Below are positions 44,019 to 53,206 of a stretch of 64,000 bases of DNA, piece after piece; the stretch's first letter is position 1, and each line of letters begins with the position of its first letter. The position numbers were made by a program, and so were the translations under genes. The stretch is from contig NZ_JAKSYL010000287.1 of the NCBI RefSeq assembly GCF_022829515.1, positions 124,001 through 188,000 of the forward strand, written 5' to 3'. The notes beneath the pieces were generated by a model. That model saw only the letters and a list, made by a program, of their open reading frames with translations, ran no database searches and had not been told where the DNA came from. This stretch comes from Methylobacterium sp. J-048. GTDB taxonomy: Bacteria > Pseudomonadota > Alphaproteobacteria > Rhizobiales > Beijerinckiaceae.

Positions 44019-45302
44019 CTATTTCTCGTAGGAGATCCGGTAGATCGCCCCGGCGGAATCGTCCGAGACCAGCAGCGAGCCATCAAGCATCACCGCTACG
44101 TCCACCGGGCGGCCGAGATACTCGCCGTCGCCGGTCAGCCAGCCCTCCGCGAACGGCTTGACCGCGCTGAGCTTCCCGTCCGCGCCCATGGGGGCGAACA
44201 TCACCCGGGCGCCCACCGGCTCGGTGCGGTTCCAGGAGCCGTGCTCGGCGATGAAGATCCCGCCCTTGTACGAGGCCGGAAACTGCTTGCCGTTGTAGAA
44301 GGTCATGCCGAGATCGGCCGCGTGCGGCGGCAGTTCGGCGACCGGGGCGACCACGTCGGCGGGCGGGGTCTGGTCCTTGTACTCGACGGTGCGGACCGCG
44401 CCGCCGCCATACCAGGGGAAGCCGAAGTTCTCGCCGGCCTTGGTGGCATGGTTCAATTCGCCCGGCGGCTTGTCGTCGCCCATGCCGTCGACCTGGTTGT
44501 CGGTGAACCAGAGCGACTTGTCGGTGGCGAAATCCATCCCCACCGAGTTGCGAATGCCGGTGGCGTAGACCTCGCGGTTCTTGCCGTCGGCATCGATGCG
44601 GATGATGCCGCCGATGCCGGCCTTCCGGTACAAGTCCATCTTCTCGGCCGGCGGCACGTTGTAGGGCTGGCCGAGCGCGATGTAGGTCTTGCCGTCCGCC
44701 CCGACCCGGCAGACCCGGGCGGTGTGGTTGAAGCTCTCTTCCGCCGCCGGGATCAGGGCGCCCTCCTTCACGAGGATGCCGGCCGCGACATCGGGATTCT
44801 CATAAAAGAACTCGGCGGCCGGGAAGGCCAGGACCCGGTTCTGCTCGACCACGGTGAGCACGCCGTCCTTCGAGAAGCAGACCCCGTTGGGGATCTTGAA
44901 CGCGATGCCCGGCGCGAAGGCGCGGACCTCGTCGGCGACCCGGTCCTTGTCGCGGTCGGTGACCGTGTAGACCTTGTTCTTGCGGGTGCCGACGAACAGC
45001 ACCCCGGCATTGGGGCCGACCGCGATGGCGCGGGCATCCGGCACCACGGCGTAGAGGTCGATCTTGAAGCCCTCGGGCAGCTTGATCTTGCCGAGCGTCT
45101 TGCGGATCGCGTCCGCCCGGCGGCCGGTCTGCGGGATCTCGGGGGCGGCCTGGGTGTCGGTGCTGCGCATGCCCTGGAGCTTTTCCAGGTCGTCGGTCTT
45201 GGCCTTGGTCTCGGCCGGCGCCGCGCCCTGCGCGAGGACCGACACGGCGAATGCGGGCATGGCGACACCCGCCCAGAGCGCGGCGATGATCAGCGATCGC
45301 AT
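44019..45302 (-). CDS. PQQ-dependent sugar (glucose/sorbosone) dehydrogenase-family protein
   Basis: This 427-residue protein has a signal peptide (MRSLIIAALWAGVAMPAFAVSVLAQ) and a six-bladed beta-propeller of the soluble glucose/sorbosone dehydrogenase type. Family segments include GIAFKIPNGVCFSKDG, VYATGIRNSVGMDF, LWFTDNQVDGMGDD, IFIAEHGSWNR and GRPVDVAVMLDGSLLVSDDSAG. It would oxidise sugars in the periplasm using PQQ and Ca2+, passing electrons to a cytochrome. ATG 45302 has GGGAGGA upstream. The cytochrome c gene follows on the same strand. Confidence 0.87.
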   Translation of the reverse strand: MRSLIIAALWAGVAMPAFAVSVLAQGAAPAETKAKTDDLEKLQGMRSTDTQAAPEIPQTGRRADAIRKTLGKIKLPEGFKIDLYAVVPDARAIAVGPNAGVLFVGTRKNKVYTVTDRDKDRVADEVRAFAPGIAFKIPNGVCFSKDGVLTVVEQNRVLAFPAAEFFYENPDVAAGILVKEGALIPAAEESFNHTARVCRVGADGKTYIALGQPYNVPPAEKMDLYRKAGIGGIIRIDADGKNREVYATGIRNSVGMDFATDKSLWFTDNQVDGMGDDKPPGELNHATKAGENFGFPWYGGGAVRTVEYKDQTPPADVVAPVAELPPHAADLGMTFYNGKQFPASYKGGIFIAEHGSWNRTEPVGARVMFAPMGADGKLSAVKPFAEGWLTGDGEYLGRPVDVAVMLDGSLLVSDDSAGAIYRISYEK

Positions 45303-45415
45303 CGTCTTAAAATCCTCCCGGCCGCCCTTGGGTTCGGGCGGTTCCGGATCGGACATAGACGACCCGAGCGGGCGGGCAAGTTGCGGCGGTGACGCGCGCC
45401 CGCACCTGTGGCGCG

Positions 45416-46918
45416 TCAGGCGACCTTGCGCGGGACGAGGCGCTCGTTGCCCAGCGCTTCCTGCGCGCCGGACACGCCGGACTCGGTGTATTCCGCGTCC
45501 TCGTTGACCTGCCAGACGTCGTGCCGGCGCCGGCCGCAGAGGATGTTCTCCACGGTCAGCATCGCGGTCATCATCGCGTGGTCCTGGTTGTTGTACTTGT
45601 GCATGCCGTTGCGGCCGACGAGGTGCAGGCTCGGGAAATCCCGCTCCAGCTCGCGGCGCACGGTGACGACGTGGCCGGCGTAATCCTCGTCGTAGACCGG
45701 ATAGGCTTTAGGCTGGCGGACCACACAGGCATCGACCACGTCGGCCGGGTCGATCAGCCCGATCTGGCCGATCTCGCGCTTGGCCAAGGCCACCAGTTCC
45801 TCGTCCGAGGCGGTCCAGAGCCCGTCGCCCTCGAAGCAGAAATATTCGAGGCCGAGGCAAGTGTGGTCTTCGTCCGGCACCATCTCGGGCGACCAGGAGC
45901 GGAAGTTCTGAACGCGCCCGACCTGCACCGACGGATCGTGGATGTAGATCCAGTTGTCCGGAAAATTCTGTTGGGATTTTGCGATGAGCGCGACGGTGAG
46001 GAAGTCGCGGTACTTGAGGGACCTCGCGTTGAAGGTGCTGAGCGGGCGCGGGCGGATCGAATCCACCAGCTCCCGCACCGGCGCGGACGAGATCACGTGC
46101 CGGGCCGTGAAGGTCTCGCGGCTGCCGTCGGCGCTCCGGGCCGCCACCGTCCAGACGCCGGTGCCGGAATCATAGCTGAGGGAATCGACGCCGCGGTCGA
46201 GGATCACGCGACCACCCTGAGCCTGGATCTTGGCGGCGGCGGCCTCCCACATCATGCCCGGTCCGCGGCGCGGATAGCGGAACGACTCGATCAGCGTCTT
46301 GATTACCGGGCCGCCGGCCTTCGGCGCCTTGCGCAGGCCGAGCGAGCGCTTGAGGCCGTCGCGGATCGCCGAGCCGAGGTCGAGGCCCTTGATGCGCTGG
46401 GCCGCCCAATCGGCCGAGATCGCGTCGCAGGACATGCCCCACACCTTCTCGGTGTAGGTCTTGAAGAAGATCGAGAACAGCCGCTCGCCGAACTGGTTGC
46501 GCACCCAGGCGTGGAAGTTCTTCGGGTCGCGCACCGGCTTCATGCGCGCGTACAGGTAGGACGCGACGCAGGCCGCGCTGGTGAACAGGCCCAGATTGCG
46601 CAGCGCCTCGAAGGCCTTGAGCGGATAGGCGTAGTACTTGCCCCGATAGTAGATCCGCGACAGGCGCGGCCGCTCGATGAAATCGTTGGGCAGGATCTCG
46701 TCCCAGAGATCGACCACCGCCTTGGACTTCGAGAAGAACCGGTGCCCGCCGATATCGAACAGGTAGCCGTTGTGCGAGACGGTGCGCGAGATGCCGCCCA
46801 CCTGCGCCGGATCCCGCTCCAGAACGGTAACCGACCGCCCCTGCTTCGACAGCAGGTAAGCGGCCGTGAGGCCGGCCGGCCCCGCGCCGATCACCAGCGT
46901 CTCGGTGTGGTGGCTCAT
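45416..46918 (-). CDS. FAD-dependent UDP-galactopyranose-mutase-like amine oxidoreductase
   Basis: This 500-residue flavoprotein starts MSHHTETLVIGAGPAGLTAAYLLSK, with the FAD dinucleotide motif at about 11-16, then GGISRTVSHNGYLFDIGGHRFFSKS and EKVWGM, patterns shared with UDP-galactopyranose mutase and related protoporphyrinogen-oxidase-like proteins. The C-terminal DFPSLHLVGRNGMHKYNNQDHAMMTA is the second flavin-contacting block. It likely modifies a nucleotide sugar or lipid precursor, but no galactofuranosyltransferase is adjacent. It is divergent from a polytopic glycosyltransferase-like gene. Confidence 0.85.
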   Translation of the reverse strand: MSHHTETLVIGAGPAGLTAAYLLSKQGRSVTVLERDPAQVGGISRTVSHNGYLFDIGGHRFFSKSKAVVDLWDEILPNDFIERPRLSRIYYRGKYYAYPLKAFEALRNLGLFTSAACVASYLYARMKPVRDPKNFHAWVRNQFGERLFSIFFKTYTEKVWGMSCDAISADWAAQRIKGLDLGSAIRDGLKRSLGLRKAPKAGGPVIKTLIESFRYPRRGPGMMWEAAAAKIQAQGGRVILDRGVDSLSYDSGTGVWTVAARSADGSRETFTARHVISSAPVRELVDSIRPRPLSTFNARSLKYRDFLTVALIAKSQQNFPDNWIYIHDPSVQVGRVQNFRSWSPEMVPDEDHTCLGLEYFCFEGDGLWTASDEELVALAKREIGQIGLIDPADVVDACVVRQPKAYPVYDEDYAGHVVTVRRELERDFPSLHLVGRNGMHKYNNQDHAMMTAMLTVENILCGRRRHDVWQVNEDAEYTESGVSGAQEALGNERLVPRKVA

Positions 46919-47080
46919 CCCCTGCTCCGGCTGCCGTCGCGGCCGGTCCAGGGCCGGCTCGCGCGGAGATTGCGGGCGGATGGTTAAGGAACCGACTCAC
47001 GGTCGATTGACCAGCCATTAAGCCGGTTCGCGCAGGCTCCCTCCCGCGCCTGACCTTGGCGCAGACGGGGACCCGCACAG

Positions 47081-48859
47081 ATGCCGCCCGCGGCCGCCGC
47101 CTCGCCGGCACGGATCGACCAACGCGCCTTCCTATGGCTGCTCGTCGCTCTGTCGCTGGCGACGATGCACGCGCCACAGGACATCTGGGAGACGATCCGG
47201 CACCTGCGCGTGCCTGATACCGACGACGCCATGCGGCTCGCGGCGGTGCGCGACCTCCTGGCCGGCCAGGGCTGGTACGACAATGTCCAGCACCGGTTCC
47301 TCGCGCCGGACGGCGTGGCAAGCCATTGGTCGCGCCTGGTGGACGCGCCGATCGCCGGGCTGATCCGGATGCTCACGCCGCTGGCGAGCCCGCCCCTCGC
47401 CGAAGGGCTGGCGGCCGTCATCTGGCCCATGCTGGTGTTCGGCCTGTTCTGCGTCCTGCTCTATCGCGGCGCGCGGCAGAACTTCGGGGACCGCGCGGCG
47501 ATCCTGGCGGTGCTCGTGGCGACGCAGACCTTTGGGATCGCCATCCAGTTTCAGCCGGGCCGGGTCGATCACCACAACGTGCAGATCCTGGCGATGCTGG
47601 GCCTCGCCGTCTGCGTGATGCGCGGCGGTTTTCGGGCCGGCCTCATCGGCGGCGGGCTCGCCTCCCTGTCGCTGGCGGTGGGTCTGGAAGGGCTGCCCTA
47701 CGTCGTGCTCGGCGCCCTGTACCTCGCGGGCGACTGGTGCTGGCGCGGCCGGCCCGCCCTCCCCTGCCTCGCCGGGTTCGGGCTGGGCCTCGGGCTCGGG
47801 GCGCCGCTCCTGTTTGCCGCACAAACGGCGCCCGCCCTCTGGACCGCGACGCGCTGCGACGCCCTTTCGCCGCCCTGGCTGTGGCTGGCCGCCGGCGGCT
47901 TCGGCTTCGCGCTGGCGGCGATCGAGTTGGGCCGCCGGCTCGCGACGCCCGGATCGCGTGTCGCCCTGGCGGCCCTGTGCGGATCCATCCTGATCGGCGG
48001 CTTCGTCCTTGCCTTCCCGATCTGCCTCGACGGGCCGTTCGCCGGTATGCCGGCCCTGGTTCGGGATCACTGGCTGCTCACCGTCAACGAGATGACCGCG
48101 CTGCCGAAATCCGTCGCCCAGGGGCGCTGGGAAATGCTGGTCTTCTATCCGGTGGTGCTGCTCGCGAGCCTGACGGCGACCTGGATGGCTTGGCGCGGAC
48201 CGCGGCGGCGGGCCTGGTCGGTGGCGGCCCTGTTCCTGTGGCCCGGTCTGATCCTCGGGTTCTTCCAGTTCCGTGGGCTCTACATCGCCTCCGGATTCGT
48301 GCCGCTGGTGGCGGGGCCGGTGATCGACCGCGCCCTGATCTTGGCCGCCGCACCCGGGACCGGCGCACGGCGCTGGGGCGCTGTCGCCCTCGGCGGCAGC
48401 CTGGTCAGCATGGTCTGGTTAGCGCCGGCGGCTTTGGCCGAATGGCTCGCCCCGGCCTCGCGGACGGCGCTGGATCCCGCGGGCGTCATCGCCTGCCAGG
48501 GCGACGCCGCCGTGAGCCCCCTGGCCGCGCTTCCGGCCGGGACCGTTCTGGGGCCGATCTTCCTCGGCCCGTCAATCCTGCTGCGCACACCCCACACGAT
48601 CGTGGCTGCGCCCTATCACCGGGCGATTCCGGGCCTGACCGCCGCGATCGAGGGGCTTGGCGGGACCGAAGCGGATCTCGACCGGGTGCTCGACACCTTC
48701 CGGGTCCGCTACCTGGTGGCCTGTCCGTCCCGGCCCGCCGACGACCTTCAGGCCGAGCCGGCTTTCGCGACCCGGCTCGCCCGCGGGGAGGTCCGGTCCG
48801 ACCGGCTGGAGGCGATTGCGCTGCCCGGCCCCCTGAAGGTCTGGCGGGTGATGCGGTGA
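47081..48859 (+). CDS. Polytopic GT-C-like membrane protein (STT3-like motifs)
   Basis: This 592-residue protein has about 11-12 hydrophobic helices. The first extracytoplasmic loop contains PDTDDAMRLAAVRDLLAGQGWYD and then a W-S-R-L segment, reminiscent of the first acidic motif of oligosaccharyltransferase STT3/PglB and other GT-C enzymes. A second loop carries GRVDHHN. The C-terminal soluble part (about 450-592) has alternating alpha/beta character. It may transfer sugars from a lipid carrier to an acceptor outside the membrane. The assignment is structural inference; I do not recognise a named family. Confidence 0.65.
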   Translation: MPPAAAASPARIDQRAFLWLLVALSLATMHAPQDIWETIRHLRVPDTDDAMRLAAVRDLLAGQGWYDNVQHRFLAPDGVASHWSRLVDAPIAGLIRMLTPLASPPLAEGLAAVIWPMLVFGLFCVLLYRGARQNFGDRAAILAVLVATQTFGIAIQFQPGRVDHHNVQILAMLGLAVCVMRGGFRAGLIGGGLASLSLAVGLEGLPYVVLGALYLAGDWCWRGRPALPCLAGFGLGLGLGAPLLFAAQTAPALWTATRCDALSPPWLWLAAGGFGFALAAIELGRRLATPGSRVALAALCGSILIGGFVLAFPICLDGPFAGMPALVRDHWLLTVNEMTALPKSVAQGRWEMLVFYPVVLLASLTATWMAWRGPRRRAWSVAALFLWPGLILGFFQFRGLYIASGFVPLVAGPVIDRALILAAAPGTGARRWGAVALGGSLVSMVWLAPAALAEWLAPASRTALDPAGVIACQGDAAVSPLAALPAGTVLGPIFLGPSILLRTPHTIVAAPYHRAIPGLTAAIEGLGGTEADLDRVLDTFRVRYLVACPSRPADDLQAEPAFATRLARGEVRSDRLEAIALPGPLKVWRVMR

Positions 48860-48863
48860 GCGG

Positions 48864-50093
48864 TCAGAGCAGCCGACGGTCCAGCCGGATGATCCGGCAC
48901 GGGTCGCCGGCCTTCGCGGCCGGCTCGTGGGGGGCGCGGATCAGCAGCGCTTCCGCGCGCCCGAGCACGGCCAGCATCGAGGAATCCTGGCGCTTCTCCG
49001 GATCCGCCACCGGCAGGCGGCCGGGCTCAAGGGCGAGGCTCGCGCGCATGTAGTCGGCGCGACCGTCATTCGCCGGCAGGTCGCGGCCGAGCGTGGCCGG
49101 CTCGCTCCGGTCGACGCCGGCCTGGGGATCGCCCTGGAGAGCCCGGATCGCCGGCACCACGAACAGCAGCCCGCAGACGATCGACGAGACCGGATTTCCG
49201 GGAAGGCCGATCACCTGCATGGCGCCGAGACGCCCCTGCATCAGCGGCTTGCCGGGTCGGAGCGCTACCCGCCAGAAGCCGAGTTCCAGCCCCTCCTTGG
49301 CCAAAGCCGCCTGAACGAGATCGTGGTCGCCCACGGAGGCGCCGCCCAGCGTCACCAGCAGGTCGGCCCGGGCCTCGCGAGCGCGGCGGAAGGCGTCTTC
49401 CAAAGCGCCGTGATCGTCGGCGGCGATGCCGAGGTCGATGATCTCGGCGCCGGCCTCGGCGGAGAGCGCCGCGAGCGCCAGGCTGTTCGAGGCGACGATC
49501 TGGTCCCAGGCCGGCGCGGCGCCGGGCTCCACCAACTCGTCGCCGGTGGCGAGGATCGCCACGCGCGGCCGGCGCCGCACCGACAGATGCGGATGGCCGG
49601 CTGCGGCCGCCAGCGCCAGGCGCCGCGCGTCGAGGGTCATGCCGGCCACCAGCAGGGTCTCCCCGGCGGTGAAATCGAGCCCGGCCCGGCGGATGAAGCG
49701 ATTTTTTTCGACTCCCTCCGTAACCCGAACGGTCTCGCCCTGGGCTTCCGCATCCTCCTGGATCAGGATCGCGTCGGCCCCCTCCGGCACGGGTGCCCCG
49801 GTGAAGATCCGCACCGCCTCGCCGGGGCCGATGCGGCCGGAGAAGCCGTGGCCGGCCGCGCTGGTCCCGATCAGCCGCAGGCTGGCACCGACGGTCGCTG
49901 CGTCGGCGAACCGGACCGCGTAGCCGTCCATGGCGGAGGCCGGGAACGGCGGCTGCGTGCGGGCGGCGGCGACATCGGCCGCGAGCGTCCGGCCTGCGGC
50001 CTGGGCCAGCGGAACGGTCTCGGCCTCGACCGGGCCGGGCACGCTCGCCAGGACCCGCGCCAGCGCCTCGGCGACCGGGATGAGCCCGCTCAT
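48864..50093 (-). CDS. moeA: Molybdopterin molybdenumtransferase MoeA
   Basis: This 409-residue enzyme inserts molybdate into adenylated molybdopterin. Motifs include PPFPASAMDGYAVRF, TGAPVPEGADAILIQEDA, ATGDELVEPG, TLGGASVGDHDLV and the GLPGNPVSS hinge. ATG 50093 overlaps the moaC stop as ATGA. It is the last gene of the ppiD-trp-moa transcription unit, and converges on the GT-C-like gene with a 4-base gap. In many Hyphomicrobiales lexA follows moeA; here it does not. Confidence 0.95.
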   Translation of the reverse strand: MSGLIPVAEALARVLASVPGPVEAETVPLAQAAGRTLAADVAAARTQPPFPASAMDGYAVRFADAATVGASLRLIGTSAAGHGFSGRIGPGEAVRIFTGAPVPEGADAILIQEDAEAQGETVRVTEGVEKNRFIRRAGLDFTAGETLLVAGMTLDARRLALAAAAGHPHLSVRRRPRVAILATGDELVEPGAAPAWDQIVASNSLALAALSAEAGAEIIDLGIAADDHGALEDAFRRAREARADLLVTLGGASVGDHDLVQAALAKEGLELGFWRVALRPGKPLMQGRLGAMQVIGLPGNPVSSIVCGLLFVVPAIRALQGDPQAGVDRSEPATLGRDLPANDGRADYMRASLALEPGRLPVADPEKRQDSSMLAVLGRAEALLIRAPHEPAAKAGDPCRIIRLDRRLL

Positions 50094-50581
50094 ACCTCGG
50101 GTGCCCGATAGGCGCCGGAGCGGCCGCCATCCTTGGCGACGAGGCGGATGCCCTCGATCCGCATGCCGCGATCCACCGCCTTCACCATGTCGTAGACCGT
50201 GAGGCAGGCCACCGAGACGGCGGTCAGCGCCTCCATCTCGACCCCGGTCGGCCCCTGGACCCGGACCTCGGCGGCGATGCGCAGGCCGGGCAGCCCCGCG
50301 TCCAGCTCGCACTCGACCCGCACCTTCGAGAGCAGCAGCGGGTGGCAGAGCGGGATCAGCTCGTGGGTGCGCTTGGCCGCCATGATCCCGGCGAGCCGAG
50401 CGGTGCCGATCACGTCGCCCTTCTTGGCGTCGCCCTCGCGGATGAGCGCCAGGGTCTCGGGCCGCATCACCACGCTACCCTCGGCCCGGGCGGTCCGGTC
50501 TGAAGCGGGCTTGTCGGTGACGTCGACCATGTTGGCCGCGCCGGTGGTGTCGAGATGGGTGAGCGTCGAACCCGGCTCCAT
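50090..50581 (-). CDS. moaC: Cyclic pyranopterin monophosphate synthase MoaC
   Basis: This 163-residue enzyme completes cyclic pyranopterin formation after MoaA. THELIPLCHPL and the TVYDMVKAVDRGM signature, with catalytic lysine and histidines, are intact, and length matches the family. It starts two bases after the trpC stop and overlaps moeA by ATGA, so it is translationally coupled on both sides. moaA is not present in the window. Confidence 0.96.
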   Translation of the reverse strand: MEPGSTLTHLDTTGAANMVDVTDKPASDRTARAEGSVVMRPETLALIREGDAKKGDVIGTARLAGIMAAKRTHELIPLCHPLLLSKVRVECELDAGLPGLRIAAEVRVQGPTGVEMEALTAVSVACLTVYDMVKAVDRGMRIEGIRLVAKDGGRSGAYRAPEV

Positions 50582-50583
50582 GC

Positions 50584-51462
50584 TCAGCCCTTCTTCTTGG
50601 CTTTGCCGGCCTCGCCGAACAGCAGCGCCCGGGTCGCCTCGGTCACGTCCGCCTGGCGCATCAGGCTCTCGCCGACCAGCACCACGCCGAGGCCGTGCTG
50701 CCGGAGCCGCTCGACATCGGCATGGCCGCCGATGCCGCTCTCGGCCACGGCGATCCGGTCCTTCGGGATGCCGGGGCCGAGACGGATCGCGGTGTCGAAC
50801 GAGACCTCGAAGGTCTTGAGGTTGCGGTTGTTGATCCCGATCAAGGCCGTGCCGAGCGGCAGCGCCCGCGCCAACTCGGCCCCGTCATGCACCTCGACCA
50901 GCACGTCCATGCCGAGCTCGTGGGCGGTGGCGACCAGGGCCTGCGCCTCGTCGTCGTCCAGGCAGGCCATGATCGCGAGGATGCAATCGGCGCCCCAGGC
51001 GCGGGCCTCGTAAACCTGGTAGGGCTCGAACAGAAAGTCCTTGCGCAGGACCGGCAGATTGCAGGCGGCCCGCGCCTCGGTCAGGTATTCGGGGCGCCCC
51101 TGGAACGACGGCTCGTCGGTGAGCACCGACAGGCAGGTGGCCCCGCCGGCCTCGTAGGCCGCCGCCAGCATCGCGGGCGCGAAATCCTCCCGGATCAGCC
51201 CCTTCGACGGCGAGGCCTTTTTCACCTCGGCGATCAGGGCCGGTCGCCCGGCGGCGAGATGGGTCCGGATCGCGGCCGCGAAGCCGCGCACCGGCTCGGC
51301 CTGGGCGGCGCGGCGCTCCAGCTTGGCCAGCGGCACCCGCAGCTTCGCCTCGGCGATCTCGCGGCGCTTGTAGGCCTCGATCCGAGCCAGCACGTTGGGC
51401 CGCTCGGGCGGCGCCTCGGCGGCACCCGCTTGGGGCGCCGGATCCTGCGTGAGCGTGCTCAT
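50584..51462 (-). CDS. trpC: Indole-3-glycerol phosphate synthase TrpC
   Basis: This 292-residue TIM barrel converts carboxyphenylamino-deoxyribulose phosphate to indole-glycerol phosphate. AEVKKASPSKGLIREDF, LPVLRKDFLFEPYQVYEA, GINNRNLKTFEV and VAESGIGGHADVERL contain the catalytic K, K and E residues. About 20 N-terminal residues before NVLARIEAYKRREI are extra. The ATG overlaps the trpD stop (ATGA). A lysine-rich tail (GKAKKKG) ends the protein. No PRAI (trpF) domain is fused. Confidence 0.96.
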   Translation of the reverse strand: MSTLTQDPAPQAGAAEAPPERPNVLARIEAYKRREIAEAKLRVPLAKLERRAAQAEPVRGFAAAIRTHLAAGRPALIAEVKKASPSKGLIREDFAPAMLAAAYEAGGATCLSVLTDEPSFQGRPEYLTEARAACNLPVLRKDFLFEPYQVYEARAWGADCILAIMACLDDDEAQALVATAHELGMDVLVEVHDGAELARALPLGTALIGINNRNLKTFEVSFDTAIRLGPGIPKDRIAVAESGIGGHADVERLRQHGLGVVLVGESLMRQADVTEATRALLFGEAGKAKKKG

Positions 51463-52496
51463 CGGCACTCCTGCCCGTTCGAGCGTTCGTTCGAGGCCCG
51501 GACCAGGCGGGCGAGGGTGTTGCGCGCAGCCCCGGAATCGACGGCATCCTGCGCCCGGGCGAGCCCCTCCGCCAGGGTCGACGACGCCCCCGCGACGACG
51601 AGGGCCGCGCCCGCATTGAGAACGGCGATGTCGCGGTAGGCGTTGCGTGCCCCCGCCAGGACGGCTTCGAGCGCCCGGGCATTGTCGGCGGGATCGCCGC
51701 CGCGCAGGTCTTCCGGCGCCCGCAGGGGCAGGCCGAGTTCCCGCGGATCGATGGTGAAGCGGGTCAGGCGGCCGTCCTCGAGGGCGACCACCCGGGTCGG
51801 CCCGGTGACGGTGATCTCGTCGAGGCCGTCCGAGCCGTGGACGGTCCAGACCCGGCGGCTTCCGAGTTCGGCGAGCACCCGGGTCAGCGGCTCGGCCAGG
51901 GCCTCCTGGGCGACGCCGAACAGCTGGTAGGCGACGCCCGCCGGATTGCACAGCGGACCCAGCAGGTTGAAGATCGTCCGCACCGGCAATTCGGAGCGCA
52001 CCGCCGCCACGTGGCGCATGGCGCCGTGATGGGCCTGGGCGAACAGGAAGCACAGATTGGCCTCGGCGAGGCACCGGGCCTGGCTCTCGGCATCGAGCCC
52101 GAGCTTCATGCCGAGCGCCGCCAGCACGTCGGCGGCGCCGGAGCGCGAGGTCGCGGCGCGGTTGCCGTGCTTGGCCACCGGCACGCCGCAGGCGGCGACC
52201 AGGATGGCGGCCAGCGTCGAGACGTTGACGCTGCCGGAATGATCGCCGCCGGTTCCGACCACGTCGACGGCGTTGTCGGGCGCCGCGATCCGGGTCATGC
52301 GGGCGCGCATCGCCTCGGCCGCGCCGACGATCTCCTCGACGGTCTCGCCGCGCACTTTCAGCGCGGCCAGGAAGGCGCCGGCCTGGACTGGGGTGACCTC
52401 GCCCGACAACAGGTCGTCGAAGGCCGCGCGCGCTTCGGCGCGGTCGAGGGCCAAGCCCCCGGCGACCTTGGCGAGATGGGGTCTGAAACTGTCCAT
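51459..52496 (-). CDS. trpD: Anthranilate phosphoribosyltransferase TrpD
   Basis: This 345-residue enzyme transfers phosphoribose to anthranilate. The PRPP site GTGGDHSGSVNVST, the KHGNRAATSRSGAADVLAALG block and NLLGPLCNPA are typical. ATG 52496 gives the terminus MDSFRPHLAKVAGG; an in-frame TTG at 52535 overlaps the trpG stop as TTGA and could allow coupling. It overlaps trpC at its end. Confidence 0.95.
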   Translation of the reverse strand: MDSFRPHLAKVAGGLALDRAEARAAFDDLLSGEVTPVQAGAFLAALKVRGETVEEIVGAAEAMRARMTRIAAPDNAVDVVGTGGDHSGSVNVSTLAAILVAACGVPVAKHGNRAATSRSGAADVLAALGMKLGLDAESQARCLAEANLCFLFAQAHHGAMRHVAAVRSELPVRTIFNLLGPLCNPAGVAYQLFGVAQEALAEPLTRVLAELGSRRVWTVHGSDGLDEITVTGPTRVVALEDGRLTRFTIDPRELGLPLRAPEDLRGGDPADNARALEAVLAGARNAYRDIAVLNAGAALVVAGASSTLAEGLARAQDAVDSGAARNTLARLVRASNERSNGQECR

Positions 52497-52531
52497 GCGC
52501 TCTGTCGGAAGGCCGCCCCGGCCGTCCGGCG

Positions 52532-53146
52532 TCAATGCACGTCGGCCGGGGTCCTGTCACGCCCCGCGTTCCAGGCGGCGGCGAGATCCAGAAAATTCTT
52601 CACGATCTCGGTGCCGTGCTGCGACCGGATGCTTTCGGGATGGAACTGCACCCCATGCAGCGGTCGCTCCGCGTGCTCCACGCCCATGATCAGGCCGTCC
52701 GCCTCGGCGGTGACCCGCAGGGTCTCCGGGCAGGTAGCGCGGTCGATGATCAGCGAATGGTAGCGCGTCGCCTCGAAGCTGTCGTTGAGGCCGCGGAACA
52801 GCCCGCTGGCCCCGTGCCGGATGGTCGAGACCTTGCCGTGCAGGGGGAGCGGCGCCCGGATCACGTCGCCGCCGAACGCCTGGCCGATCGCCTGGAGGCC
52901 GAGGCAGACCCCGAAGATCGGAATTTCTTCGGACAGCTCGCGGACCACGTCGAGGCAGATGCCGGCCTCATTCGGCGTGCAGGGTCCGGGCGAGAGCACG
53001 ATCGCGTCCGGCGCCTTGGCGCGGATGTCGGCGACGCTCAGCGCATCGTTGCGGGCGACCTCGACGGCGCCGCAGAGCGGACCGATCAGGTGGACCAGAT
53101 TCCAGGTGAAGGAATCGTAGTTGTCGATGACGAGGACGTTGGGCAT
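52532..53146 (-). CDS. trpG: Anthranilate synthase glutamine amidotransferase TrpG
   Basis: This 204-residue class I amidotransferase supplies ammonia to TrpE. DNYDSFTWNLVH starts the domain, LSPGPCTPNEAG is the oxyanion loop, C81 in FGVCLGLQ is the nucleophile, and VQFHPES holds the catalytic His-Glu. An in-frame ATG at 53164 would add six residues. It is a separate gene rather than the TrpEG fusion common in Rhizobiaceae, a point in favour of a Methylobacterium-like or Bradyrhizobium-unlike lineage. Confidence 0.95.
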   Translation of the reverse strand: MPNVLVIDNYDSFTWNLVHLIGPLCGAVEVARNDALSVADIRAKAPDAIVLSPGPCTPNEAGICLDVVRELSEEIPIFGVCLGLQAIGQAFGGDVIRAPLPLHGKVSTIRHGASGLFRGLNDSFEATRYHSLIIDRATCPETLRVTAEADGLIMGVEHAERPLHGVQFHPESIRSQHGTEIVKNFLDLAAAWNAGRDRTPADVH

Positions 53147-53206
53147 CGCGGGACGCTCGGGCATGGGGGCGATGTGACGGCTCGCATGCCTCCGGTCAAC
53201 CGGGCG

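Noticed and set aside
52497..52535. TTG start for trpD overlapping trpG
   Set aside because: The added 13 residues are not typical of TrpD; ATG 52496 matches the family terminus, though the overlap keeps the alternative open.
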